Counted from the stretch's first letter, positions 1-9,356 are shown. The stretch is DNA of 64,000 bases from Armatimonadota bacterium (GCA_029907255.1 JARYMF010000006.1:196426-260425); one strand, 5' to 3'. The notes: generated by a model from the letters alone, not told the origin. Numbers and translations are program-made.

Positions 1-2381
1 TCTGCAAGTTTGATTTCGTCTGCCGCTAGCTTATGAAGTTTGTCTATGCCCTCGTTTATGATGCGGTATTTTCTCAAGCGATTGATGCGGAAATCGTCGA
101 GAATCCACATATCTTTTGCAACCCTGAGGGAGGTATTCTTTATCGGCACGCCATTGCCAACCACATATCCTATGCCTTCAGGCTTCTCTTTTGTGGCATT
201 TATTAATACTAGGCGAGTCGCCGCCGGGCCAGCAGACATTGTTATCTTCAAAAGGGTGTTCGGCATTGTAAAGATGACGGCAACATCTTCAACATGCGAG
301 ACCTGCCACTCCGGCACTGCGAGGGAGACGCCATACATCCTAGGCCTTGCATTTGATTCGCCTTCAAAGATGTCTATTTGCGGCAGGGTGCGCAGGGACT
401 GGGGGTCTATTAGGTCGAAAATTGCAGTCGAGCGGCACTTGAATACAACAATAGGTATGTCCTTAATTCCAGTATTTATCGGAATTTCCGTGGGGTAGAA
501 ATCCGCACCCCATATGCCTTGGTCAGGTGAATATATGATTTCGCCGCTGTCAGGATCAAGACGATAAGCCGCCACGGACATCTTTCTGGGTGGGCCAGGA
601 TATGTGGTCAGCGGCGCAACTCCTGGGAAGCTAAACCTTGCCTCCTTATCCACAGTTCCGATCATGTTCCCGCGAACACCCATAAGGGTCTTGTTTAAAT
701 GAACATGTCTAACTATTACTAATGTGTTTGGCACGGGTGTGTTTGGGATGAAGCTTTTCTTCAGGTTCAAGATTAGAACTTGGCCCTGCAGCCTGGCGAA
801 GCCGCCCTGAAGCGTCATTCGAGCGAAGTTTGACGGCTCGGTGATTGGAAACTTAGGCACATCCACAGCCTCAGGGCTATTAGTGTCATGCAGTATATGA
901 TAAAAAAGACAGGCAAGCAGTCTAGTTTGCTGGACAAGATTTGCTACGTTTACTTTCTCGGCAACATCAAACGGCGTATCTACAAGTGCGCGGCCATCAT
1001 CTGTGCTTACAAATGATATCCCTCTAGCTCCTGCAAGCGTGACTGCCTCCGCATCAAGGGCGATTTTGCCTGGAATGAAGTTTCGCCAGTTCTTTCCTGC
1101 AATTGGGTTCACGCCGTCTGCAAAGGCTTTTGCAGGGTCAAAGCCAAGTACAGCTCCTATTTTTTCTGTGTTCTCGCGGCAGACTCTGGCAATATCGGAA
1201 AACTTATTCTGAATATCTTCCCTGCAATCATAGAAATAGCCCTTGTAGAAAACGCCAACTCCCTTTGTCTGGCTCGATAGGTCCAGCCCAACAAATAGAT
1301 AAATTTGGGGCGGCTTTCGGACAGTCCGATGGGCCATTCCGGGGATGATTCGAGAGAACCATGCGGCCATTTTCTCGCGGGTGCCCGGCCGCTGGAACTC
1401 ATGAAGGTGGCGGTCAACATATTCACGGATACCCTGCAGACTTTGGAAGTGAGCACTGGTCGCTATGAACCAAACAGTTCTACCAGGCGGATGCTTTTTA
1501 AATATTCGCGCCAGCTCGAGCATCGAGGCAATGCCACAGGCATTCTCCGCACCCGGCGATAAAGAAGGAACTACCGAGGTCGAGTCATAATAGGATTCGA
1601 TTATTATAATCTGATTTTTAAGCTTCGGGTCGGTACCTTTAATGACGCCTGAAATATTATAAGTCGTCCGACGCTCCCACGGCATACGACACTTGACACG
1701 CACCACAGGGGGCCGATTCACCGCACAAAGTGCCTGAAGTGATGCTGCATCTGCCTTCGATATCCAGAATCTAGGGATGGAAACAGGGATGGAGATGAAT
1801 TTGGCTTCAGCTTCGCCGCGCATCGTGCTGTCAGGCTCAATGAAAATGACTGCCTTGGCACCTAGCCTCGGAGCATTAAGCCACTCAGAGCCGGAGTTAA
1901 AGTCCAACATGACGATGCTTCCGTCAACATCATATCCGTCAAACTCTGCGAGCTTTCCTGAGCCAGCGTAAATTAATTGCCCTGTTATGCCCTCTTTAGG
2001 AAGTTGTGATGTCCGTACAAGATTGGGCCATATTGGATAAAGACGGTAGGACTTTCCATTGAATTCAAGGGATGCACCTTTATCAACGGGGACGGCAACC
2101 TTAAAGGGCTCAACCTTGATATCCTCAAGCCCCAATTTTTTGAATTCGTTTAACACATATTGCGTTGCCGCATCACAGCCTGGATAACCGGCAACACGGG
2201 ACTCTTGTGCCGATAGAGTATTGATCGTCCGGGCAATATTAGCAGCGCTTACTTCGCCTGCAAGCTTTTGATAGTTTGCAGCTAGAACCGGATCTACTTT
2301 GGTCTGCTCGGCAGCGTAGGATACGGATAAGATTAGAAAGCAAAACAGGAAAACTAAGGAGACAGTCCTTCGCACAGACAT
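1..2381 (-). CDS. M28-like secreted protein with degenerate metal site (partial)
   Basis: The frame is open from an ATG at 2379-2381 to the left edge, giving 793 residues with the C-terminus missing. An AAAGGAAAG ribosome site lies just upstream. The first ~24 residues are a clear signal peptide. The segment at about 30-120 (SAQESRVAGYPGCDAATQYV and following) matches the start of M28 aminopeptidases, and residues about 120-240 look like a PA-type insert. The metal site is altered: the usual HxD is Y264-Y265-D266, the usual GA(D)DNAxG reads GAENACG at 277-283, and the usual EE pair is H311-F312. Members of this family need those residues to bind two zinc ions, so I infer a binding or scaffold role rather than peptidase activity. 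It lies 97 bp downstream of the M16 pair and may be co-transcribed with it. Confidence 0.85.
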   Translation of the reverse strand, partial: MSVRRTVSLVFLFCFLILSVSYAAEQTKVDPVLAANYQKLAGEVSAANIARTINTLSAQESRVAGYPGCDAATQYVLNEFKKLGLEDIKVEPFKVAVPVDKGASLEFNGKSYRLYPIWPNLVRTSQLPKEGITGQLIYAGSGKLAEFDGYDVDGSIVMLDFNSGSEWLNAPRLGAKAVIFIEPDSTMRGEAEAKFISIPVSIPRFWISKADAASLQALCAVNRPPVVRVKCRMPWERRTTYNISGVIKGTDPKLKNQIIIIESYYDSTSVVPSLSPGAENACGIASMLELARIFKKHPPGRTVWFIATSAHFQSLQGIREYVDRHLHEFQRPGTREKMAAWFSRIIPGMAHRTVRKPPQIYLFVGLDLSSQTKGVGVFYKGYFYDCREDIQNKFSDIARVCRENTEKIGAVLGFDPAKAFADGVNPIAGKNWRNFIPGKIALDAEAVTLAGARGISFVSTDDGRALVDTPFDVAEKVNVANLVQQTRLLACLFYHILHDTNSPEAVDVPKFPITEPSNFARMTLQGGFARLQGQVLILNLKKSFIPNTPVPNTLVIVRHVHLNKTLMGVRGNMIGTVDKEARFSFPGVAPLTTYPGPPRKMSVAAYRLDPDSGEIIYSPDQGIWGADFYPTEIPINTGIKDIPIVVFKCRSTAIFDLIDPQSLRTLPQIDIFEGESNARPRMYGVSLAVPEWQVSHVEDVAVIFTMPNTLLKITMSAGPAATRLVLINATKEKPEGIGYVVGNGVPIKNTSLRVAKDMWILDDFRINRLRKYRIINEGIDKLHKLAADEIKLA

Positions 2382-2478
2382 TCCGCTTTCCTTTCTACAA
2401 CTAAGCTTCAGTGCATCTGAAGCGCCAGAATTATAGCACACCAATATAGGCAAAATCAACAGATAGCCAAGGGTTTCG

Positions 2479-3792
2479 TTAACTGCTAGCACTGCCACTA
2501 GAAAAAGCTATCGGAACGCCTAAATATCGCTCACTTACTCGACAAATATCGTCCCTCGTAACGGCTCTAATTTTGCTGGCGTACTCTGTGTCGTACTGAT
2601 AACCAAGGCCCATTATCTCGTACCAGCCAAGGTAGAACGCTCGGTCTCGTACTCTTTCGTGCTTAACGGCGTACGTCCCTATCAAATATCGCTTTGCCCT
2701 TTCAAGGTCATCATCGGTGAATAATCCCTCTTTAAGTCTTGCCACTTGCTGGAGGATGGCATCCTTTGCAGTATCTATAACCTGCTGAGTCGCCCGACCT
2801 GAATCCATCCCCACAAAAGCTACTATGTGGCTTGGCCCTCGCAGGCTCGGATAGAAGCTTCCCACTTGGTAGCCTATTCCTAGTTCTTCTCGGAGCCTGC
2901 GAAATAGCATAGAACTTTTATTGCCGCCAAGCATAACGTTCGCCACTGCCAATGCTGGATAATCAGGCGATGCCATGCCTGCTGTAGGGAAACCAAGCAT
3001 CAAGTATGTTGCAGGCCCAACAGTTTTGACGACGAATTTGCCTTCAACCGGTGAGTCCCACTTTTGGGCGCCTTCGCTCCTTTGAACAAAGGGCATATTG
3101 CTAAAAAGTTTATGCACCTGTTCAGAAACTTTCTCAAAGGAGACCTTTCCAGCAATAGAGATTACTATGTCATTTGGCGCTACACAAAGCCTATGGAAAG
3201 CTTCAAGCTGTTCTCGTGATACTCTGCCAATGGCTTGAGGGTCTCCAATAAATGCGTGCCTGTAAGGACCTGCTGGATAAAGAGACTTTCTGAGTTCGGC
3301 ATATGTAGCGTTGAAGGGTTCGCTCTCGAACGCCTTTGCCTGTTTGAGTACGACCGAGCGAGAGTATTCCACTATTTCCGGATAAAATGCAGGCTTTCGA
3401 ACTGAATCAGCTAGCAGAGCCAGCGCCTCGTTGCACATCTCGGGAACAGTCACACCATAGATTTCCAAATAGTCCCATTGCCACACTGCATGGAAGCTTC
3501 CTCCGACCTCGGAGAATAGGCGTGCTACTTTCCCAGGCGAGCGGCTTTTCGTGCCGCCCAGGATTGACCCTGCAAACAGGTGCCCCAACCCCTGGGTGGC
3601 TTTGTCTTCGCCGCTGACATTCATTCTTATAAAGATTTCAATCGCCACGGTCGAGGCTTTTGGCTCAGGTTTGACTATTAGCACCAAGCCGTTGCTGAAA
3701 ATTGTTTTTACAGCAGGCTGATTGGCAGCTGATACTTGAAAATTAAAAACAAATGTTACGATAATTGCGATTATGATAAGGCGAATATACAT
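2479..3792 (-). CDS. M16 peptidase family, non-catalytic subunit
   Basis: This 437-residue exported protein has an N-terminal hydrophobic signal and the two-domain M16 (pitrilysin/processing peptidase) layout. The zinc motif HxxEH is lost: the aligned positions read H71-L-F-A74-G75, so the catalytic Glu and second His are gone. It does keep the C-domain segment FRRLREELGIGYQVGSF, which carries the Arg/Tyr substrate-binding pair of the family. Its ATG directly abuts the TAG of the upstream M16 gene (TAGATG), so the two are surely translated together. By analogy with bacterial heterodimeric M16 peptidases and mitochondrial processing peptidase, it is likely the partner that completes the active chamber. 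Confidence 0.88.
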   Translation of the reverse strand: MYIRLIIIAIIVTFVFNFQVSAANQPAVKTIFSNGLVLIVKPEPKASTVAIEIFIRMNVSGEDKATQGLGHLFAGSILGGTKSRSPGKVARLFSEVGGSFHAVWQWDYLEIYGVTVPEMCNEALALLADSVRKPAFYPEIVEYSRSVVLKQAKAFESEPFNATYAELRKSLYPAGPYRHAFIGDPQAIGRVSREQLEAFHRLCVAPNDIVISIAGKVSFEKVSEQVHKLFSNMPFVQRSEGAQKWDSPVEGKFVVKTVGPATYLMLGFPTAGMASPDYPALAVANVMLGGNKSSMLFRRLREELGIGYQVGSFYPSLRGPSHIVAFVGMDSGRATQQVIDTAKDAILQQVARLKEGLFTDDDLERAKRYLIGTYAVKHERVRDRAFYLGWYEIMGLGYQYDTEYASKIRAVTRDDICRVSERYLGVPIAFSSGSASS

Positions 3793-5163
3793 CTAACTTC
3801 CTTCAGCTGAAACCTGTGGTCCTATTACCACAAGAGTATATTTGTTCCCGCCAAGGTATTTCCGAATGGCAGCGTTAACTTCGGCACGGCCGAGGTTCTG
3901 AACGATCTCCACATAATGCGATGCCAGTTCAGGTAATCCAAGCACATAGCCGAGACCGAGCGTCCGTGCTTCGCCAGAGAAGGTTTCCCGCTCGAAAAGG
4001 TCGCTTCCCACGACAAGACGCTTACCTTGGCCTATCTCCGATTCCGACAATCCTTCCTGCGCAAGCCTATCAAATTCGCCCAGAAGAGCCTCTTCTGCCT
4101 TTTCTGCATCCTCAGGGTCAACAGCTACGAGCACTAAGAAAACAGTTGGGTCTCGTCGAGTCGTGAAATCAGGATCAATTTTCGTGAACCGTATCCCCTT
4201 TTCGGTAAATATCGAGGACAACCTTCCACGGTAGCTATCCCCCAGCACACCAAGAAGTATGTCAAGTGCGCATATATCTTTGAACTCGGACGCTGAGGGT
4301 GCCCGCACACCCAGGACAATGTAAGCCTGATCGATGTCCATATGAACCCTTCGAACAATTGGCTTTGTCTGCAGGGGCTCTTGTGGCACCTGCACAGCCT
4401 CAGATGATTTCATGCGAAAATCTGCAAACTTTGTCTTAACAAGATCGAGCGCCGCTTCAGAGTTTACATCCCCTACTATTACTACGCAGGTGTTTTCCGG
4501 CGTGTAGTGGGCTAAATAGTATTCTTCTAAATCCTTTAAGGTAAGCTTTTGGACAGATTCTCGCGTTCCGGTGCTAGGAAACCGGTAAGGATGAACCGAG
4601 TAGGCTGTTTCCATGAACAAGCTGAGTGCTCTTTGGGAAGGGTCGCTCTCTGAACGTGCAATCTCATCGAGTATGATACCACGCTCCTTTTCAAAATCTT
4701 CTGGGGCAAAACGTGTATTAATAATTGCATCTGCTAAAACGTCCAATGCTACCGGCAGGTACTCGCTGGCAACCGTTGTGTAGAAATGTACATAATCCTT
4801 TGATGTACCACCATTCAGCTCGGCGCCAATTCCTTCGATAGTGCGGTCAATCTCGCCAGGACCGTACTTTCGCGTACCTTTAAAGATCATATGTTCAACG
4901 AAATGAGAACCACCACGATTTTCCTCTGTCTCATTAATACTGCCAGCTTTAATCCAAATATCAACCGCCGCTAGGTTGATTGTGTGCTCCTCGCGGATGA
5001 TGACAGTCAAGCCGCTTGGCAGCTTAGCTACTAACGTATCGGTTGAGTCTGATTGAGCGATATTGGCAAGTAGAAAAAGGAAAACTATAATAAATGATAA
5101 GTTCCAAAGACTTCTCAAGTTTGGGGATCCCCGGCTTTCAAGTGATAAGCTTATTTTAAACAC
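3793..5163 (-). CDS. M16 peptidase family, catalytic subunit
   Basis: A zinc metallopeptidase of 456 residues. The zinc-binding motif HFVEH is intact at 87-91 and the third ligand fits E167 in ILDEI, 76 residues later as expected for the family. A hydrophobic stretch at about 21-37 is a signal peptide or anchor, so the enzyme acts outside the cytoplasm. The C-terminal domain lacks the usual Arg/Tyr pair (the equivalent stretch reads IFTEKGIRFTKID), and that pair is present in the abutting downstream gene. The start codon is GTG with a weak ribosome site, so the exact N-terminus is less certain than the function. The substrate cannot be told from sequence. Confidence 0.9.
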   Translation of the reverse strand: MFKISLSLESRGSPNLRSLWNLSFIIVFLFLLANIAQSDSTDTLVAKLPSGLTVIIREEHTINLAAVDIWIKAGSINETEENRGGSHFVEHMIFKGTRKYGPGEIDRTIEGIGAELNGGTSKDYVHFYTTVASEYLPVALDVLADAIINTRFAPEDFEKERGIILDEIARSESDPSQRALSLFMETAYSVHPYRFPSTGTRESVQKLTLKDLEEYYLAHYTPENTCVVIVGDVNSEAALDLVKTKFADFRMKSSEAVQVPQEPLQTKPIVRRVHMDIDQAYIVLGVRAPSASEFKDICALDILLGVLGDSYRGRLSSIFTEKGIRFTKIDPDFTTRRDPTVFLVLVAVDPEDAEKAEEALLGEFDRLAQEGLSESEIGQGKRLVVGSDLFERETFSGEARTLGLGYVLGLPELASHYVEIVQNLGRAEVNAAIRKYLGGNKYTLVVIGPQVSAEGS

Positions 5164-5220
5164 TTACGTATATAATACCTCCAAACGCATCTGAGAACAG
5201 AATTCTGCGATTCGATTCAC

Positions 5221-5249
5221 TTGCATTGTTTAGCAAGTAATGATATAAT
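5221..5249 (+). promoter_or_regulatory. sigma70-type promoter of tRNA-Pro
   Basis: TTGCAT at 5221-5226 and a perfect TATAAT at 5244-5249 are separated by exactly 17 bp. The tRNA begins 10 bp after the -10 element, so the primary transcript should start only a few bases before the mature 5' end. Confidence 0.7.
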
Positions 5250-5258
5250 TTGTTTTGT

Positions 5259-5336
5259 CGGGGTGTAGCTCAGTTTGGTAGAGCGCTCGTTTCGGGTGCG
5301 AGAGGTCCGCGAGTTCAAGTCTCGCCACCCCGACCA
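5259..5336 (+). tRNA. tRNA-Pro (anticodon CGG)
   Basis: The cloverleaf can be folded by hand: acceptor CGGGGTG pairs with CACCCCG, D-stem GCTC/GAGC, anticodon stem CTCGT/GCGAG with loop TTCGGGT (anticodon CGG, reading CCG), T-stem GCGAG/CTCGC with loop TTCAAGT, discriminator A and an encoded CCA at 5334-5336. The variable loop is 6 nt by this fold. The C1:G72 start and CGG anticodon both fit proline. Confidence 0.95.
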
Positions 5337-5365
5337 TTTTATTTGCATATGCAAGAGAAGATCCG

Positions 5366-6784
5366 TTGAGAAAAGGTCCGCCAATCGAACACGGATACAA
5401 AAACCGCCAAAGGTTTTCTTTCGCATCTTGTTTTGCTTTTGTTTTTCTTTTCTGCGTTTCCAAAATCCCCTTACACTCACTGAGTGCTAATGAAATTCCA
5501 AAGGATATCATCATTCGAGTTGGGCTTACCAGGAATTTCGCCGGCGTCAACTGTCTGACGCTGACATCCGCCAAGGAGTTCCGAATAGTAGATTCGTCAG
5601 GGGAATGCCCAGCTTCCCCAGTGAAAGCCCTAAGCAAGGTTGAAACCTCCCTCAAAGACGGCCTAATCACACTTGCTATAGATAGCAATCAAATTGGTAC
5701 CTTTAAAGGACCGATTCGGTTCAAGCCTGAAGATTCGGACCAAATTTTTGAGATCATCCAGCCCGCAAAAGTTCGTAATAAGTATTTTCGCGGGACACTA
5801 ATCATATATGGCGGTAGCGAGCTTTCGGTCATAAATGAAATAGACCTTGAACACTATGTCTACGGAGTATTGCCTAGCGAGGTTCCCCGAGGTTTCAGCC
5901 CGGAATCTCAGAAAGCGTTTGCAATTGCGGCAAGAACATATGCGCTTCGATGTATGAAACGCCACTTCGACGCCGGTTTCAACCTATGTGACTCAACCCA
6001 CTGCCAGACTTATTGTGGTGCTAGCAGGGAGGCGGAATGGGTACGGCAAGCAGTGGACGAAACAAAAGGCCTTGTCATTTCTTTCGACGACAAGCCGATT
6101 TTTGCCACCTACATGGCCGACTGCGGTGGGGCAACGATGAATAGTGAGGACTCTGGTGATGGAGTGGTTTCTTTCCCATATTTGCGCTCGGTTGTTGATA
6201 ATCCCTCAGGCATACCGACGCCCATTAAACCTCCTTCTGCTGATGAAAACAATGGCGTGAATAACGTCAGCGAAGCGGAACCTCCAACTGAGAATATCAC
6301 TCCAAAGGACTACTGTTCAAAAAGTCCCCATCATCTTTGGACGATTACCTATACCATTGATGAGCTAGCAAACAAACTTTCGGCTTGGGAAGGTAAGATT
6401 GGCAAACTTAAAAGCATCGAGTTCGCCGAGTTCGATTTATCAGGGCATGTGAAAGCTGTTCTACTCAAAGGTGATAAAAGTGAGTGTGTAATTCACGGCA
6501 AAGAACTAAGAAACGCACTTGGGCATGATAAATTAAAGAGCACTAGGTCAACTTTGACTATTTCACCGGAAGGAAAGTACATCATCACTGGCAGTGGCTA
6601 CGGACATGGACTCGGTGCTTGTATGTATGGTGCAGACCAACTTGGCCGCCTGGGCAAAACAGCAGAGGAAATCCTCAAGCACTATTATACAGGCGTTGAG
6701 ATTAAACCAATATGGGAATGCAAAGCTTGGCTTGAGGAACTGCCGAGCCTAATTATAAAAGATGATAAACCTGCCGAGAATTAG
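5366..6784 (+). CDS. SpoIID/LytB-domain protein
   Basis: This 472-residue protein starts at TTG with an AGAAG ribosome site. A hydrophobic segment at about 20-40 is a signal peptide or membrane anchor. From about residue 150 it matches the SpoIID/LytB domain: LEHYVYGVLPSEVP carries the family's catalytic Glu, followed by AFAIAARTYAL and the conserved C-terminal GSGYGHGLGACMYGA. SpoIID is a lytic transglycosylase cutting denuded glycan strands; in non-sporulating bacteria such proteins act on cell-wall peptidoglycan or in amidase activation. Four cysteines in the middle (near LCDSTHCQTYCG) match the insert seen in many family members. No sporulation genes are nearby, so a wall role is more likely than sporulation. 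Confidence 0.85.
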   Translation: MRKGPPIEHGYKNRQRFSFASCFAFVFLFCVSKIPLHSLSANEIPKDIIIRVGLTRNFAGVNCLTLTSAKEFRIVDSSGECPASPVKALSKVETSLKDGLITLAIDSNQIGTFKGPIRFKPEDSDQIFEIIQPAKVRNKYFRGTLIIYGGSELSVINEIDLEHYVYGVLPSEVPRGFSPESQKAFAIAARTYALRCMKRHFDAGFNLCDSTHCQTYCGASREAEWVRQAVDETKGLVISFDDKPIFATYMADCGGATMNSEDSGDGVVSFPYLRSVVDNPSGIPTPIKPPSADENNGVNNVSEAEPPTENITPKDYCSKSPHHLWTITYTIDELANKLSAWEGKIGKLKSIEFAEFDLSGHVKAVLLKGDKSECVIHGKELRNALGHDKLKSTRSTLTISPEGKYIITGSGYGHGLGACMYGADQLGRLGKTAEEILKHYYTGVEIKPIWECKAWLEELPSLIIKDDKPAEN

Positions 6785-6806
6785 CTTCCCATGCGAAATG
6801 TAGGTT

Positions 6807-8153
6807 TTACATCCGACGCCTGATTATTTCGCGCGCCGCTACCACCCCTGATGCCGATGCTTGCACCAAACCGCGAGTGACGCCCGCTCCATCACCAATG
6901 GTGAAGAGGTTTTGGATATCCGTTTCAAGCGAAGGTGTCAATCTAAGACGCGAAGAGTAGAACTTAACCTCAACTCCATAGAGGAGGGTATGCCTAGAAG
7001 CCACGCCAGGCGCAAGCTTATCCATCGCGTCGAGCATTTCCATTATACTCGTAAGATACCGATAGGGGAGCACAAAGCTTAGATCGCCTGGGGTCGCTGT
7101 CTTGAGCGTCGGCTCGACTAAGCCACGCTCTATCCGCGACAATGTTGACCTCCGTCCTGCTTTCAAATCTCCCAACCGCTGGACTATAACGCTGCCGCTC
7201 AGTAAGTTCGAAAGTGAAGCTATATACCGACCATAGGTAATCGGTTCGCGAAACGGCTCGGTAAACATCGTGGAAACTAAGAGGGCGAAATTCGTGTTTT
7301 TTGTCTTTTTCGTCGCATAGCTGTGCCCATTAACTGTCGTAACGCTATCATTGTATTCCATTACGACCTCGCCATAGGGACAAACGCAGAACGAGCGCAC
7401 CTTGTCATCAAAAGTCGGCGAGTAGAATATCAGCTTGGGCTCATATACTACGTCCGTGATTGGCTCCAGAACAGGCGCTGGAAGCTCTACTCGAACACCA
7501 ATGTCAACAGGATTTATAGTCAATTCCAAATCGAGGCGGCGGCTCTCCTCCACTAGCCAGTCTGCTCCTTCGCGACCGGGCGCGACTATCACGAAATCTC
7601 CCTCAATAACTTCTCCGGTGGAAGTCTCAACGCCAACAGCTTTTCCTTCGCGAGTAAGAATTCGGCTGACAGCGGTTTCCATCCGTATGTCAGCTTTTTT
7701 CTCAATGACCTCGCGAAACTTCCGAAGCATTGCAGGCCACTGGTCGGTGCCAACGTGGCGGACAGCTGACGGGATTAGTTTTAGGTCGGCTAAGGTCGCT
7801 TTATGGGCAATGCGGCTTACCTCGTCCTCATTAGTGCCAAAAAGTTTTTCAGGAGCGCCAAATTCAACGTAAATTCGATCAACATAGTTAATAAGACGCT
7901 GGACTTCTTCCTCGGGGATATACGTCGTAAGTTGGCCGCCAACTTCAGTAGAAAGCGTGAGCTTCCCATCAGAGAATGCACCTGCGCCACCCCAACCGCA
8001 CAGTAGCGACCTAGGGACTTCCTTAATGCGTTTTTCGATATCGCTCCCTTTGTCGAGGATTAGGATTTTAATTCCCTTAACTTTTGAAAGCTCAAGCGCA
8101 GCAAATATTCCTGCTGGTCCAGCGCCAACGATTATGACATCATATCGCTTCAT
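6807..8153 (-). CDS. FAD-dependent dehydrogenase (COG2509 type)
   Basis: The 448-residue protein opens with the FAD-binding dinucleotide motif VGAGPAGIFAALELS and later has GGAGAFSDGKLTL, the signature of the uncharacterised FAD-dependent dehydrogenase group COG2509. A second nucleotide-binding segment around FVIVAPGREGADWL and the C-terminal FTIGDGAGVTRGLVQASASG complete the flavoprotein fold. The physiological substrate of this group is unknown. The gene lies alone between a convergent SpoIID gene and a same-strand SRPBCC gene 49 bp away. Confidence 0.88.
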   Translation of the reverse strand: MKRYDVIIVGAGPAGIFAALELSKVKGIKILILDKGSDIEKRIKEVPRSLLCGWGGAGAFSDGKLTLSTEVGGQLTTYIPEEEVQRLINYVDRIYVEFGAPEKLFGTNEDEVSRIAHKATLADLKLIPSAVRHVGTDQWPAMLRKFREVIEKKADIRMETAVSRILTREGKAVGVETSTGEVIEGDFVIVAPGREGADWLVEESRRLDLELTINPVDIGVRVELPAPVLEPITDVVYEPKLIFYSPTFDDKVRSFCVCPYGEVVMEYNDSVTTVNGHSYATKKTKNTNFALLVSTMFTEPFREPITYGRYIASLSNLLSGSVIVQRLGDLKAGRRSTLSRIERGLVEPTLKTATPGDLSFVLPYRYLTSIMEMLDAMDKLAPGVASRHTLLYGVEVKFYSSRLRLTPSLETDIQNLFTIGDGAGVTRGLVQASASGVVAAREIIRRRM

Positions 8154-8202
8154 TTTTCACCATTATAAGCGATTGAAAACTGGGAATGAAAAAACATTTA
8201 GT

Positions 8203-8652
8203 CTAGCCCTCTTCAGCCTTCTTTTTGATTGCTTGGAGCATATTCTCCACGTTTTGCTTCATCAATTTAGCAACCAGTGCCTTAATCATCGGACCAATTA
8301 ACGGAATATCATATTCAAAGTCAATTACGGAAGTGAATTTTGTACCATCTTCGACTGGTTCAAACGTCCATAAGCCGGAATAGTTCTTGAAATCGCCTTT
8401 TACTAGCTTAAATCGGCAGGTTTTTGCCTGCTCGTCCCATTCATCTTCTTCAACCCATTTGACGGTGATCTTAAACTGCTTTATATCGCCGACGAACTCC
8501 GAGATTACATGGCTTCCGTCGGGGCTTTTATCAAGGATGGTGACTTTCTTTAGGTCTGGCATAAAATTTGGGAACGATTCGATATCCCTTGCCAGGGCAA
8601 ATACCTTGTCAACATCGCTTTTAATAACTACCGAACTTTCAACTCTTGGCAA
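8203..8652 (-). CDS. SRPBCC / COQ10-START family protein
   Basis: At 149 residues this is a typical length for a polyketide-cyclase/START-like lipid-binding protein. It opens with MPRVESSVVIKSDVDKVFALARDIESFPNF, cut here as two pieces of one conserved N-terminal strand-helix that defines the family (VESSVVIKSDVDKVFALA, then RDIESFPNFMPDLKKV). The start is TTG with a strong GGGAGG 7 nt upstream. Family members bind hydrophobic ligands; relatives of COQ10 chaperone quinones. Nothing in the neighbourhood (lexA upstream, a flavoprotein downstream) fixes the ligand, though a flavoprotein neighbour is compatible with quinone handling. Confidence 0.8.
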   Translation of the reverse strand: MPRVESSVVIKSDVDKVFALARDIESFPNFMPDLKKVTILDKSPDGSHVISEFVGDIKQFKITVKWVEEDEWDEQAKTCRFKLVKGDFKNYSGLWTFEPVEDGTKFTSVIDFEYDIPLIGPMIKALVAKLMKQNVENMLQAIKKKAEEG

Positions 8653-8705
8653 TAGAAACCTCCCTTATGATAAGTGGCTTGCAACGAGAAATTGCAAATC
8701 TTCGA

Positions 8706-9320
8706 CTACATCTTACGTATTAGACCAACTACCTTGCCAATTATTGTAGCTTCGTCGACAATTATCGGACGCATTGAGGAGTTCGCAGGCTGGAGGCGAA
8801 TTTTCCCATTTTCTTGGTAGAATCGCTTAACAGTTGCTTCGTTATCAATCAGCGCAACGATGGTATCGCCATTCTCTGCAACAGGCTGCCGACGTACTAT
8901 TACCAAATCGCCATCTAGGATGCCATCTTCAATCATGCTGTCGCCGTGAACTTCGAGTATGAAACCATCGGCACCAGCAAGGAAATCGTATGGAAGCGGG
9001 TAGTAATCTTGGATATCCTCGATAGCTAGAGTCGGCTTTCCGGCGGCAACCTGTCCAACTATTGGCACGTTAACCACTCTGCGTGTCTTTGTCTTCGCAA
9101 CCGGGCCTGGGAGCAGTTTGATTGCCCGGGTCAAAGCTGCATCCCTTTTGATTAGGCCAGCATCTTCGAGACTTCGGAGGTGCGCATGAACCGTCGAGCT
9201 CGAGCTGAGATTAACCGCCTCACCTATCTCCCGCACAGTCGGCGGATATCCTCTCATCTCGATGTGCTGCAGGATATATTGCAAAATTTGCCTTTGTCTT
9301 GCCGTCAATTCTTTTGGCAT
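8706..9320 (-). CDS. lexA: LexA SOS repressor
   Basis: I start the gene at the ATG at 9320 because GGAGGG lies 8 nt upstream and the protein then begins MPKELTARQRQILQYI as in LexA; an upstream in-frame extension lacks support. The 204-residue protein has the winged-helix domain (about 1-70) with TVREIGEAVNLSSSSTVHAH, the autocleavage site A93-G94 in VAAGKP, and the Ser-Lys dyad S128 (GDSMIEDG) and K165 (TVKRFYQ). All residues for RecA-stimulated self-cleavage are present. A 7-bp direct repeat just upstream of the start may be its own operator. Confidence 0.96.
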   Translation of the reverse strand: MPKELTARQRQILQYILQHIEMRGYPPTVREIGEAVNLSSSSTVHAHLRSLEDAGLIKRDAALTRAIKLLPGPVAKTKTRRVVNVPIVGQVAAGKPTLAIEDIQDYYPLPYDFLAGADGFILEVHGDSMIEDGILDGDLVIVRRQPVAENGDTIVALIDNEATVKRFYQENGKIRLQPANSSMRPIIVDEATIIGKVVGLIRKM

Positions 9321-9334
9321 ATAAATCCCTCCGG

Positions 9335-9356
9335 GGAAGTTCAATATCCGGAAGTT
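9335..9356 (-). promoter_or_regulatory. direct repeat upstream of lexA, possible operator
   Basis: The heptamer AACTTCC (minus strand) occurs twice, at 9350-9356 and 9335-9341, with a 15-nt period, ending just before the lexA ribosome site. LexA boxes differ greatly between phyla and some are direct repeats, so autoregulation through this element is possible. Nothing else supports it. Confidence 0.3.
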
